Numbered from the stretch's first letter, positions 47,341-55,588 are shown. The stretch is 64,000 nt of DNA from Gandjariella thermophila (GCF_005405885.1 NZ_BJFL01000007.1:130394-194393); one strand, 5' to 3'. Notes: generated from the sequence alone by a model not told the origin. A program made the numbers and translations.

Positions 47341-47450
47341 CCTCCCCTCCTCACGGCTTCGCGCGCACCGCGACCGCGTCGGCGAGGCTCCGCCCCGCCA
47401 CCCCGGTCGCGGGCCTGACGGCATGGCGCGCGCCGCGCCCACCCGGAGCG
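47341..47450 (-). repeat. R2 leader repeat in front of the EspG gene
   Basis: Its middle shares CCGCGACCGGGGTGGCGGGG-type sequence with the copy at 53480-53582. In accidental translation both read as SGPRPGWRGGA. It lies between the end of the PPE-like gene and the EspG start codon. Confidence 0.7.
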
Positions 47451-47521
47451 TCGCGGTTCGACGCCCGCATCAACCCGCCTCCTCCGCGAGCCCACGCGCC
47501 CGCGATCCCGCCGGCACCGGG

Positions 47522-48610
47522 CTACCCATCCGCCGGGTCCTCGCCGATCACCGGCGGCGCCAGCCGCGGCACGTCGGCCACGTAGTACACGTCGGTGGGC
47601 ACCGTGTAGCGGCCGGTGTGCTCGCCGTCCCGCTCTCCCCTGCCGCGGCCGCCGGCCACGCCGGAACCGTCCGGTGCGGTGGTGGCCGCGCGGGTGGCGC
47701 GTGCCTCCGCCTCCTCCTCGTTCAGCGGGCCGAGCCCGGCGGCCGCGCCGGCACTCCGGGTGCCAGCGTGCGGCCCGCTCTCGTCGAGCAGTTCCCGCAG
47801 CGAGCCTCCGCCGATGCCGCGGCCGCTGCCCCGCATGCCGTCGCTCAGCGTGGCCCCACCGGCCAGCACCCCGGCACCCAGCCCGAGGCCGCCGGCAACC
47901 AGGTCGGTGCCGTGTGACCGGTCATCCGCGCGGTGGTCGGCGTGGTCGTGCCGGTGGTCCGGTGGCTCCGGGTGCGGCTGCTGGGATACCGGCGGCTGGG
48001 GCGGCGGCGCAGCCGCGCTCGACGGATGCGTGGCGGCGGTCACCGTGATCGGCGGCGGCTGCGGCAGTGCGGGCATCGCGTCGGCGTGCGCCCTGCTACT
48101 CGACTCGTACGCGTACAGAGCACTGTTGGCCGCCGCGTCGGCCTGCCGGTACGCCTCCACCTTGAGCTGGGCGTCGTGCTGCACGCCGAACACGCCGAGC
48201 GTGGCGGCGTCGAAGAGCGTCCGCCCGCCGTCCCGCATCGCGCCGCCGGCGCCGTCGCAGCATCCCGGCGGCTGCGGCACCCTCGACCGGATGTCCCCGA
48301 CCACCTCGGCCTGACGCTCCACTGTGGACCCCGCCTGGGATGCCGTGCCGCCGGAGTCACCGGCCCACGCCGCGGCCGCCACCATCTGCGCTGCGGCCTG
48401 CTCGGCGGTGGCGCCCTGCCACTCGCCGCCCAGTTGCCGGACGGCGTCCCGGAGGGACCGCGCGGAGGCGGCCAGGTCCCCGCCCAGCGCGGCGAGCGCG
48501 GAACGCACCTTCTCCAGTTCGGCGGCCCCCGCGCCCTGCCGCATCCAGCCGTGCTTGTCCGCCAACGAATGGCCCTCGAACCGGTGGTACCCGACGGACG
48601 GCTCACCCAT
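47522..48610 (-). CDS. PPE-like / WXG-type ESX substrate candidate
   Basis: A 362-residue protein. The N-terminal 110 residues form predicted helices with a WxG turn (GGEWQGATAEQ, Trp64-Gly66), as in the helical hairpin of PPE/WXG100 proteins. A low-complexity Pro/His/Asp-rich linker follows at about 180-230 (HPEPPDHRHDHADHRADD). A Gly-rich segment and a short conserved-looking tail, PTDVYYVADVPRLAPPVIGE, complete it. The ATG start at 48610 overlaps the upstream ESX gene by 8 nt, so the two are translationally coupled, a PE/PPE-like arrangement. It is the probable EspG client. Confidence 0.7.
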   Translation of the reverse strand: MGEPSVGYHRFEGHSLADKHGWMRQGAGAAELEKVRSALAALGGDLAASARSLRDAVRQLGGEWQGATAEQAAAQMVAAAAWAGDSGGTASQAGSTVERQAEVVGDIRSRVPQPPGCCDGAGGAMRDGGRTLFDAATLGVFGVQHDAQLKVEAYRQADAAANSALYAYESSSRAHADAMPALPQPPPITVTAATHPSSAAAPPPQPPVSQQPHPEPPDHRHDHADHRADDRSHGTDLVAGGLGLGAGVLAGGATLSDGMRGSGRGIGGGSLRELLDESGPHAGTRSAGAAAGLGPLNEEEAEARATRAATTAPDGSGVAGGRGRGERDGEHTGRYTVPTDVYYVADVPRLAPPVIGEDPADG

Positions 48611-49076
48611 GGCGGACCCCGCCCGCTGCCGCGGCCGGCACTGGCCGGCGCAGCGCCTGGACGATGTCCTCGTCGGTGTAGCCGTAGCTCCTGGCCGCCG
48701 CCGTCAGGTGCGCCGCCGTCCGGTACAGCTCGTCGACGTACTGGCCGGCGCGGTTGGCGTAGGAGTCCGCGCTCTCGACCAGTTTCCAGTTCAGGACGTC
48801 GGCCATCGCCCTGCTGACCGGGTCGCCGAGGGCGGGTCGGCTGGTCAGCTCCTCCCGGCGCGCGGCCACTCGGCCGGACATCCGGTCGGCCTCGTCCTGG
48901 AACAGCTTGGCGATCCGCAGCACGTTGTCCCGGTTGACGGTGACCGTCGCGCCGCCGGTAGCCCCTTCCGCGTTCCCCCGCGGGGTCGGGGCGCCGGCCG
49001 TGGCGGGCGGGATCGGGCTGACGCCTGCGTTGACGGTGGACGAGCACGTGCCGCCTGGGTCGGCCGGTGCCGACAT
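48603..49076 (-). CDS. PE-like ESX protein with YxxxD/E tail
   Basis: A 157-residue protein. After a disordered 40-residue N-terminus there is a helical region: VTVNRDNVLRIAKLFQDEAD, then LVESADSYANRAGQYVDELY. The C-terminus reads SYGYTDEDIVQALRRP. This gives Tyr131-x3-Asp135 and Tyr133-x3-Asp137, matching the YxxxD/E general secretion signal of type VII systems. ATG at 49076 has GAGGGGG upstream. It overlaps the PPE-like gene by 8 nt and so is probably its heterodimer partner. Family naming is inference. Confidence 0.7.
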   Translation of the reverse strand: MSAPADPGGTCSSTVNAGVSPIPPATAGAPTPRGNAEGATGGATVTVNRDNVLRIAKLFQDEADRMSGRVAARREELTSRPALGDPVSRAMADVLNWKLVESADSYANRAGQYVDELYRTAAHLTAAARSYGYTDEDIVQALRRPVPAAAAGGVRHG

Positions 49077-49196
49077 GATGGACCCCCTCGGACGCTCACC
49101 GGACGCTGCCTCACCGTAGCAAGACGCATTCACCCCGTGGGGCGGTTCCACCCATTCATGATCAACACGTGCGGTTTCGCGCTTACCCGGGCGGCG

Positions 49197-49799
49197 TCAG
49201 CACTTCTCCATCTGGGTGGTGCTCTGCTCCCGGGCGAAGTCAATCTTGAACCCGCCGCTCGCCCGGACCAGGGAGTAGACGAGGTGCCACCGGATGCAGC
49301 TCTCGCGCAGGTTCTCGGGGGCCTTCTTCGGGTCCTGGGTGCTCATGAAGCTCACCAGCACGCGGAGGTTGCCGCCCGGTGCCGGGTCGATGCGCTGCAC
49401 GACGATGCTGCCGTCCCTGGTGGACTCGTTCTTGGCCAGCCAACTCGACTCGGAGTCGATCCAGTTCAGTCCGAACGGGCTGATCGTGCTGCGCCACTGG
49501 TTGTAGTTGTGCTGGTTGGTGGCGTCGAAGAAACGCTGGAACAACTCGCGCACCGGGTCCCGGTCGGGATGTGCGGCGGCATCCGCGGTGAGCCGCACGA
49601 CCGGGTCACCGGGCTGCTCGGTGGCCGGCATGGAACTGACACTGGTCGGACCCACCATCGGCACCGGCTCAGCGGCCGGCCGCTGGTAGACCTGGCGGGC
49701 GAGCAGGCCGGCGCCCGCGGAGGCGAGCACGACCAGCAGCACGACCGGAACCAGCCAGCGCAACGGCGACCGCCCACGGGCACGGGTCGACGCGGTCAC
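49197..49799 (-). CDS. Membrane-anchored extracytoplasmic protein (200 aa)
   Basis: A 200-residue protein with a basic N-terminus and one hydrophobic helix at about residues 14-34 (LRWLVPVVLLVVLASAGAGLL), uncleaved in appearance. The outer domain contains DPVRELFQRFFDATNQHNYN and RESCIRWHLVYSLVRASGGF, with two Cys. It resembles NTF2/mce-associated-type small domains that start with a helix followed by a curved sheet, but this is a fold impression only. The start is GTG at 49799. It lies upstream of the ESX-type genes on the same strand, separated by 120 bp. Confidence 0.6.
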   Translation of the reverse strand: MTASTRARGRSPLRWLVPVVLLVVLASAGAGLLARQVYQRPAAEPVPMVGPTSVSSMPATEQPGDPVVRLTADAAAHPDRDPVRELFQRFFDATNQHNYNQWRSTISPFGLNWIDSESSWLAKNESTRDGSIVVQRIDPAPGGNLRVLVSFMSTQDPKKAPENLRESCIRWHLVYSLVRASGGFKIDFAREQSTTQMEKC

Positions 49800-49848
49800 C
49801 AGCCGAGCGTATCCGACCGGTACCGCGAACCCGCGGGACCGGACGTGC

Positions 49849-50352
49849 TCAGCCGACCCGGTGTAGCCACGTCACCGGCGCCCCGTCGCCGGCCCGCCGG
49901 TACGGCTCCAGCGCGTCGTCCCACGCCGCGCCGAGCAGCTCGTCGATGCGGTGCGCGAAGGACTCCCCTCCCCGGCTGGACGCCGCGACCGCGCGCAACT
50001 GGTCCTCGCCCACGACGATGTCACCGTTGGCGCTGACCCGGGCGCGCCACAGGCCGAGGCCGGGGACGAAGCAGAACCGCTCCCCGTCCACGCCGTGACT
50101 CGGATCCTCGGTCACCTCGAACCGGAGCATGGGCCACGCCCGGAGCGCGGCCGCCAACCGCGCACCGGATCCCGGTTCGCCCGACCACGCGCACTCCGCC
50201 CGCAACTGCCCGGGCGCAGCGGGCTGCGCGGACCAGCGAAGGTCCACTCGGACACCCAAGGTGCCCGAGATCGCCCACTCGACGTGCGGACAGACCGCAG
50301 ACGGCGACGAGTGGACATACACCACACCACTGGTGTTGCCACGGGTACTCAC
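49849..50352 (-). CDS. DUF3145 family protein
   Basis: A 167-residue protein of the actinobacterial DUF3145 family, with the N-terminal signature GVVYVHSSPSAVCPHVEWAI, then VDLRWSAQPAAPGQLRAEC and a C-terminal LLGAAWDDALEPYRRAGDG. It is widely conserved near fab/accD genes in actinomycetes and has no known function. ATG at 50352 has GCGGAGGTCAGCAGT upstream. It is divergent from the gene at 50634. Confidence 0.85.
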   Translation of the reverse strand: MSTRGNTSGVVYVHSSPSAVCPHVEWAISGTLGVRVDLRWSAQPAAPGQLRAECAWSGEPGSGARLAAALRAWPMLRFEVTEDPSHGVDGERFCFVPGLGLWRARVSANGDIVVGEDQLRAVAASSRGGESFAHRIDELLGAAWDDALEPYRRAGDGAPVTWLHRVG

Positions 50353-50633
50353 TGCTGACCTCCGCTGCTCGACGAGGGACGTCTTCCCCTACGACCTCTT
50401 CGAGCGAGCTTCAGATCATCAGCCGATCACCGATGCGCCATTCTGCCCCGGCGGACACTCCGTCCGCCATATGAAGTCGGTCGAACCTCCGCCGAGATCA
50501 CCCATGCGGGTCGGCCACCGGTCACCAGGGCAACTTCTGGTCCGCCGGCACGTCCCTGCTTTGTTATGGATACGGTTTGCCCGGCGCTGTGGGGTTCGGG
50601 CACCGGCCCGAGCGGAGTGCGGGAGGTGCGGCC

Positions 50634-51941
50634 GTGCGTCTGGTCCGGCTCGGGGAACCGCCATCCGAGGTGAGCGCGGACATCCGGGCGGCACTGGCGA
50701 CGTGGGGCGGGGGCAACGCGGTGCAGGGCGGGCTGGGACTGCTGGGCGTCCAGCCGCCGGACTGCCCGCCGGTGGACGCGATCGTGGTGCTGCCGCGCGG
50801 CGTGCTGGTGGTGGTGGGCGTCGACCTGCCCGACCCGGCGGTCCGGCTGGAGGCGCCGCTGGACGACCGCTGGGCCATCGACGGGTGGCCGCTCACCCGG
50901 CAGGACGGCGTGGTGAACCCGGCGGCCGAGGCGCTGCAGGCCAGTGCCGCGGTGGCCGCCCGGCTGCAGGCCATGCGGGCCGAGCCGCTGCCGGTGAGCA
51001 CGGTGATCGCGGTGGGCCCCTACGTCGCCCAGGTCATGCAGCCCTCGGCCGACCTGCACCGGGGCGTGCGGGTGCTGCACCCCTCCTCCACCACCCTGCT
51101 GGCCGCCGCCCGGGAACTGGCCACCTGCGACCGGCCGTGCCCGGCGGACGCGGCGCTGCAGGTGGTCGCCGCGCTGGGCGTGGACCCGGCCACGGTGGGC
51201 GATCCGCTCGCCGAGGGCTTCCCGGACGCCGCCGCCTCGCCGCTGGCCACCGCGAGCACCATGCTCATCCCCCGGGTGCCGGCCAAGCCGACCGCGCCGT
51301 ACCCGACCGCGCCGCCGGCGTCCCACCCGGTGCCGCCGGTGCCACCGACCCCGCCGGCGCCGCCGGCCCGGCGGGGCAACCCGCGCCGGTTGGCCTTCCT
51401 CGCCGTCGCGGTGATCGCGCTGCTGCTGCTCGCCGGGGTGGTGGTCGCGGTGAGTTCGGCGCACGGCGCGGACGGCTCCGCCCCGGTGCCGGTGCGCGCC
51501 GTGGTCGGCGGCACCACGTTCACCAGGCAGGACCTGGCGCGTGACCCGGACTGCGCCGCGCACGCCTACGGCGACCTGCGGGTCTGGCTGGGCCAGCACC
51601 CGTGCACCGAGATGCGCCGCGCCCTGTACGGGACCACCGCGGCCAACCGGAGCGTCTCGGTCGCGGTGTCCGTGGTGGACTTCGCGGACGCCGGGACCGC
51701 GCAGGCCTTCCAGCAGGCCGCCGACGCCACCGGCGCCGGCGGGATCAGCGACCTGGTGCGGGAGGGTCGCCGCCCGCGCGACGCCGCCGCGTCCTTCGAC
51801 AACGCCGCCTACGCCAGCGAGCGGGAGGCCACCGAGGTGCGGCTGGCGCTGGCGGTGTGGACGGAGGGCGGCAGCCGGCCGGACGACGCCACCCTGCGCC
51901 AGCTCGCCACGCAGGCGCTACAGCTGCCCGCCCCGTCCTGA
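50634..51941 (+). CDS. Single-pass membrane protein of unknown function (435 aa)
   Basis: A 435-residue protein in three parts. The N-terminal globular domain (1-200) has VDAIVVLPRGVLVVVGVDLP and is a possible nuclease-related (NERD-like) fold. A Pro/Ala linker at about 215-250 leads to one membrane helix at about 255-280 (LAFLAVAVIALLLLAGVVVA). The extracytoplasmic C-terminal domain carries two Cys (DCAAHAYGDLRVWLGQHPC). No family is recognised with certainty. GTG at 50634 has GGGAGGTGCGGCC upstream. Its 3' end overlaps the convergent CoA-transferase gene by 24 nt. Confidence 0.6.
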   Translation: MRLVRLGEPPSEVSADIRAALATWGGGNAVQGGLGLLGVQPPDCPPVDAIVVLPRGVLVVVGVDLPDPAVRLEAPLDDRWAIDGWPLTRQDGVVNPAAEALQASAAVAARLQAMRAEPLPVSTVIAVGPYVAQVMQPSADLHRGVRVLHPSSTTLLAAARELATCDRPCPADAALQVVAALGVDPATVGDPLAEGFPDAAASPLATASTMLIPRVPAKPTAPYPTAPPASHPVPPVPPTPPAPPARRGNPRRLAFLAVAVIALLLLAGVVVAVSSAHGADGSAPVPVRAVVGGTTFTRQDLARDPDCAAHAYGDLRVWLGQHPCTEMRRALYGTTAANRSVSVAVSVVDFADAGTAQAFQQAADATGAGGISDLVREGRRPRDAAASFDNAAYASEREATEVRLALAVWTEGGSRPDDATLRQLATQALQLPAPS

Positions 51942-53135
51942 ACCGCCGCTCTCGGAAAGGGCGCCGGAGGCCCGCAGCCGCGCCACGTCCTCGGCACCGA
52001 GCCCCGCCCACCGCAGCACCGCCTCGGTGTGCTCGCCGACCTCGGGGATCGGATCCATCCGGGGCTGCCAGCCGTCCGCCACGATGGGCGGGAGCAGCGC
52101 CCGCAGCGGGCCGCCCGGCGAGTCCACCGTGCCGATCCGGTCCCGGGCGACGAGCTGCGGGTGCCGGTCCAGCGAGCCGACGTCGTTCATCGACGCGTAG
52201 GCGATCCGCGCCTGCTCCAGCAGCCGCACCAGCTCGTCGCCGGACAGCCCGACGAGCCGCTCGTCGACGACCGCGTGCAGCTCGGCGCGGTGCGCCACGC
52301 GCTGGGCGTTGGTGGCGAATCGCGGATCGTCGGCCAGTTCCGGCTTGCCGAGCACGGCGCCGCAGAACCGGTGCCACTCCGGGTCGTTCTGCACGGCGAG
52401 CAGCACCGACCGCCCGTCGCCCGCGGTGAACGGCCCGTACGGGGCGATGGTGGCGTGCGCGGCGCCGGTGCGCTCCGGCGGCCGGCCGCCGTAGGCGGCG
52501 TAGTAGAACGGGTAACCCATCCACTCGGCGAGAGCGTCCAACATGGACACCTCGACCGCGCGGCCGGAGCCGGTGCGTTCCCGCTCCAGCAGCGCGGCCA
52601 GCACCCCGGAGAACGCGTACATGCCGGCGGCGATGTCGGCCACCGCGATGCCCGCCTTGGCCGGCTCGTCCGGGGTTCCGGTGATCGCCGGCAGCCCGGC
52701 CTCCGCCTGCACCAGCAGGTCGTACGCCTTGCGGTCGGCGTAGGGGCCGCCGCGGCCGTAGCCGGAGACCTCGCACGTGATCAGCCGCGGCCGGGTGGCC
52801 CGCACGGTCGCCGGGTCCAGCCCGAGCCGGGCGGCCGCGCCGGGCGCCAGGTTCTGCACGAACACGTCCGCCCGGTCCAGCAGGCGGGCGAGCACGGGGC
52901 CGGCCTCGGGGTGCTTGAGGTCCAGCGCCACCGACTCCTTGGCGCGGTTGAGCCAGACGAAGTGACTGGACTGGCCGCGCACCGTCCGGTCGTAGCCGCG
53001 GGCGAAGTCGCCCCGGCGCGGCCGCTCGATCTTGATCACGCGCGCGCCGAGATCGGCGAGCTGCCGGGTGGCGAACGGCGCGGCGACGGCCTGCTCCACG
53101 GAAACGACCACCACCCCGGCCAGCGGCAGCGCCAT
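51918..53135 (-). CDS. CaiB/BaiF-type CoA-transferase (family III)
   Basis: A 405-residue enzyme that moves CoA between carboxylic acids. Family III segments are GARVIKIERPRRGDFAR, LNRAKESVALDLKHPEAG, the active-site Asp in RKAYDLLVQAEAG, and GIAVADIAAGMYAFSGVLAAL. The substrate pair is unknown. ATG at 53135 follows GAAGGGAGGG. The open frame runs much farther upstream, through an R2 repeat, which is spurious. It overlaps by 24 nt with the convergent membrane protein gene. Confidence 0.88.
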   Translation of the reverse strand: MALPLAGVVVVSVEQAVAAPFATRQLADLGARVIKIERPRRGDFARGYDRTVRGQSSHFVWLNRAKESVALDLKHPEAGPVLARLLDRADVFVQNLAPGAAARLGLDPATVRATRPRLITCEVSGYGRGGPYADRKAYDLLVQAEAGLPAITGTPDEPAKAGIAVADIAAGMYAFSGVLAALLERERTGSGRAVEVSMLDALAEWMGYPFYYAAYGGRPPERTGAAHATIAPYGPFTAGDGRSVLLAVQNDPEWHRFCGAVLGKPELADDPRFATNAQRVAHRAELHAVVDERLVGLSGDELVRLLEQARIAYASMNDVGSLDRHPQLVARDRIGTVDSPGGPLRALLPPIVADGWQPRMDPIPEVGEHTEAVLRWAGLGAEDVARLRASGALSESGGSGRGGQL

Positions 53136-53191
53136 ATCGCCCTCCCTTCGTCCGGCCTCCGAAGGTAAGGCATCACCGCGGCCGGCGGCCG

Positions 53192-53473
53192 TCAGCCCGG
53201 TTCGCCGCGGCGCTTGCGGTACACCACCCAGCCGAAGTCGACCACGGCGATCGCCGCCAGCACGGCGAGCACCACCGCCAGCCACACCGCGTTGATGGTC
53301 GCCGCGAGCACCGCCGCCCCGGTGCAGAACACGAAACCGAAGCCGGCCAGCCACAACCGCAGCGTCAGCGCGCTGCGGGCCGGCGGCGCCCCACCGAAAC
53401 CGGCCGTGGGGTCGTGGTAATCGTCCAGGCCGCGCGCGTAGTCCTCGCGGCTGAGCTTCCTGCCTCGCCGCAT
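53192..53473 (-). CDS. Small two-helix membrane protein (DUF6343-like)
   Basis: A 93-residue protein. The soluble N-terminus is MRRGRKLSREDYARGLDDYH, followed by PTAGFGGAPPARSALTLRLW, then two hydrophobic helices at about 43-60 and 63-82 and a basic end. The PPARSALTLRL motif before the first helix is reminiscent of DUF6343 proteins. Function unknown. ATG at 53473 is preceded by AAAAGGAGG from an R2 repeat. Confidence 0.6.
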   Translation of the reverse strand: MRRGRKLSREDYARGLDDYHDPTAGFGGAPPARSALTLRLWLAGFGFVFCTGAAVLAATINAVWLAVVLAVLAAIAVVDFGWVVYRKRRGEPG

Positions 53474-53479
53474 ACCGGC

Positions 53480-53582
53480 CTCCTTTTCCGCGGCTTTGCG
53501 CGCCCCGCGACCGGGTCTGCAGGGCTCCGCCCCGCCACCCCGGTCGCGGACCTGACGGCGGGGCACGCGCGGTGGTCACCTC
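53480..53582 (-). repeat. R2 leader repeat in front of the two-helix protein gene (long form)
   Basis: Reference copy of R2, about 103 bp. On the minus strand it starts GAGGTGACCACCGCGCGTG, contains CGCGACCGGGGTGGCGGGGC, and ends CGCGGAAAAGGAGG, 6 nt before the ATG at 53473. The erpA copy matches its two ends; the EspG copy matches its middle. Confidence 0.7.
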
Positions 53583-53763
53583 GGGTGCCGCGACGTGCCA
53601 CCCGCCTACCCGACAGGGATCACCGGCATGCCTCACGCTACCGCGCATCACCGGCGAAACGGGCGTGCGCCCGGGTGCGGCGCGGCGCATTTCGGCGGCC
53701 GCGTCGGGGGCCCGGGCGGGTCCGGTACACCATGGACCGCACGCGCTGCGGGAGGAGGGTGAC

Positions 53764-54453
53764 GTGGAGCAGAACGGGTGGGAGGCCGGCACGGAGATGC
53801 CGGCGTGGCGGCGGCGGACCCGCGGAGAGCACCGCTGGCCGGTGGCACTGGCCATCGTGGTGGCCGTCGCGCTGCAACTGCCGCTACCGGACCGCGTGGT
53901 CTTCGGGCCGCGCTGGCTTCTGCCCGGCCTCAGCCTGTTGCTGGTCGTGGTGCTGATGGCGATGAATCCGGGCCGGATCGGCCGGCGCGGCGGGCCGGAA
54001 CGGCTGCTCGGGCTGGGCGTGGTCACCGTACTGAGCATCGGCAACGGTCTGTCCGGCGCGCTGCTGGTGCACCGGCTGCTGACCGGCACCGCGGGCCAGG
54101 ACGCGGGCACGCTGCTGGTCACGGGCGCGGCGATCTACCTGACCAACATCATCGCGTTCTCGCTGTGGTACTGGGAATGGGACCGGGGCGGGCCGGCGGC
54201 GCGGGCCGCGGGCGTGCGTCAGGACGCGGACTTCCTGTTCCCGCAGATGACCACGCCGGAGGTGGCACCACCGGACTGGGAGCCCAGCTACGTCGACTAC
54301 CTCTACCTGTCCTTCACCAACGCGACCGCGTTCAGCCCGACCGACGTGATGCCGCTGCGGCCGTGGGCGAAGCTGACGATGCTGCTGCAGTCGGCGGTGT
54401 CCCTGGCGATCGTGGTGCTGGTGGTCGCGCGGGCGGTCAACATCCTGCGGTGA
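53764..54453 (+). CDS. Multi-pass membrane protein with pore-like C-terminus (229 aa)
   Basis: A 229-residue protein with about five hydrophobic helices. The end reads DYLYLSFTNATAFSPTDVMP followed by a long hydrophobic helix to the C-terminus. The layout of helix, short re-entrant-like Thr-rich segment and helix resembles the pore half of two-TM ion channels, but the usual TxGYG-type filter is replaced by TAFSPTD. It resembles uncharacterised DUF1345-like membrane proteins; transport activity is inference. GTG at 53764 has GGGAGGAGGGTGAC upstream. Confidence 0.6.
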   Translation: MEQNGWEAGTEMPAWRRRTRGEHRWPVALAIVVAVALQLPLPDRVVFGPRWLLPGLSLLLVVVLMAMNPGRIGRRGGPERLLGLGVVTVLSIGNGLSGALLVHRLLTGTAGQDAGTLLVTGAAIYLTNIIAFSLWYWEWDRGGPAARAAGVRQDADFLFPQMTTPEVAPPDWEPSYVDYLYLSFTNATAFSPTDVMPLRPWAKLTMLLQSAVSLAIVVLVVARAVNILR

Positions 54454-54539
54454 CGTGACTCCGCCGGAGCACGCCCCGGTCATGCCGGCCCCGGGTCGCC
54501 TGCCGTCACAGCCGTCCCACGAACGGGGCAATCTGTCCA

Positions 54540-54567
54540 GGTAGGCGGGCTGCCGAATGCCTACCAT
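54540..54567. promoter_or_regulatory. MarR operator candidate with overlapping -10 box
   Basis: GGTAGGC (54540-54546) and GCCTACC (54559-54565) are perfect 7 bp arms with a 12 nt spacer. TACCAT (54562-54567), a -10 type hexamer 7 nt before the ATG at 54575, overlaps the right arm. Binding there would block a leaderless promoter, a typical auto-repression design. Confidence 0.65.
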
Positions 54568-54574
54568 GGCGGGC

Positions 54575-55078
54575 ATGAACGCAGCGGAGTCGGGCGATGA
54601 CGATCAGGCGTTGCCCGGGCGCCTGCTGCGGTTCCCCAGCTTCCTGATGCTGCAACTGGTCAAGGAGGCGCGGCGGATCAGGGGCTCGCTCGGCGGTTCC
54701 CCCGCCGATGACGGGCTGCGCGCCCCGCATGTCACGGTGCTGGCCTGCCTGGCCGACTTCGGTCCGGCCGCGCAGCGCACCATCAGCGACCGGCTCGGCA
54801 TCGATCCCAGCGACCTGGTGTCCCTGCTGGACGACCTGGAGCGGTCCGGCTACGCGACCCGGCGCCGGGACGAGCGGGACCGCCGGCGCTACGTGGTCGC
54901 GGTGACCGCCGCGGGCCGGCGCATCCTCCGCCGGCACCTCGGCGCCGCGGAGAAGCTCAACGACCGGCTGCTCGCGCCGCTCAGCCCGGCCGAGCGGGAA
55001 CAGTTGCACGCGCTGCTGCTGCGGGTCCTCGCGCACCACGACCCGTCGCGGGTACCCGGGCGATACCGCTCGGGGTAG
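54575..55078 (+). CDS. MarR family transcriptional regulator
   Basis: A 167-residue winged-helix regulator. The DNA-binding domain spans about 45-115: RTISDRLGIDPSDLVSLLDD (recognition helix region) and GYATRRRDERDRRRYVVAVT (wing). Flanking helices form the dimer. ATG at 54575 is chosen because of the TACCAT box 7 nt upstream; an in-frame ATG at 54557 lies inside the palindrome. It is convergent with a second MarR gene, with 18 nt between the stops. The ligand is unknown. Confidence 0.87.
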   Translation: MNAAESGDDDQALPGRLLRFPSFLMLQLVKEARRIRGSLGGSPADDGLRAPHVTVLACLADFGPAAQRTISDRLGIDPSDLVSLLDDLERSGYATRRRDERDRRRYVVAVTAAGRRILRRHLGAAEKLNDRLLAPLSPAEREQLHALLLRVLAHHDPSRVPGRYRSG

Positions 55079-55096
55079 CGCGGGCGCCGCTTCCGG

Positions 55097-55582
55097 TCAG
55101 AGGTCGCCGAGGTGGTCGACGAGGCGGGTGAGTGCCGGGAGCGCGCGGCGCACCGCGGCCCGCTCGGTCGCGCCGAGCCGGGCCAGCGCGGCGCCGATCC
55201 GCCGCTCGTGCGCCTCCTGCCAGGCCGCGAGCTGCTCGTGGCCGGCCTTGGTCAATGACAGCCGGGCCACCCTGCGGTCGTGCGGATCACCGTCCCTCGC
55301 CACCAACCTGGCCTCGATCAGCTGGGTCACCAGCCCGCTCACCGTGTTCGGCGCCAGCCGCAGCAGCGCGGCCAGCTCACCGACCCGCATCGGCTCCCGC
55401 TCCTGCAACGTCTGCAGCAGCTCCACCTGCGCCATCGGCAGCGACTCCCACGGGTAGTCGGTGCGGATGCTGGCGCGCAACGCCCTGCGGAGCCGGGTGA
55501 CCACCTCGGTCAGCGACCTGACGTCGGAGGAGGCAAGTTCGGGGGCCTGCTCGCCCGGGCTGTGGATGGCTCCCTCGGGCAT
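55097..55582 (-). CDS. MarR family transcriptional regulator (divergent from MFS)
   Basis: A 161-residue MarR protein. The winged helix shows ELAALLRLAPNTVSGLVTQL (recognition) and VARDGDPHDRRVARLSLTKAG (wing). ATG at 55582 has TACCAT 6 nt upstream and no RBS (leaderless); an ATG 17 codons upstream is less likely. It is divergent from an MFS exporter gene across 173 bp and is its probable regulator, a common drug-efflux arrangement. Confidence 0.88.
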   Translation of the reverse strand: MPEGAIHSPGEQAPELASSDVRSLTEVVTRLRRALRASIRTDYPWESLPMAQVELLQTLQEREPMRVGELAALLRLAPNTVSGLVTQLIEARLVARDGDPHDRRVARLSLTKAGHEQLAAWQEAHERRIGAALARLGATERAAVRRALPALTRLVDHLGDL

Positions 55583-55588
55583 GTGCGC

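Noticed and set aside
53572-53763. Extended N-terminus for the pore-like membrane protein
   Set aside because: The extra residues are low-complexity and partly antisense repeat sequence. The GTG at 53764 has a strong ribosome binding site.
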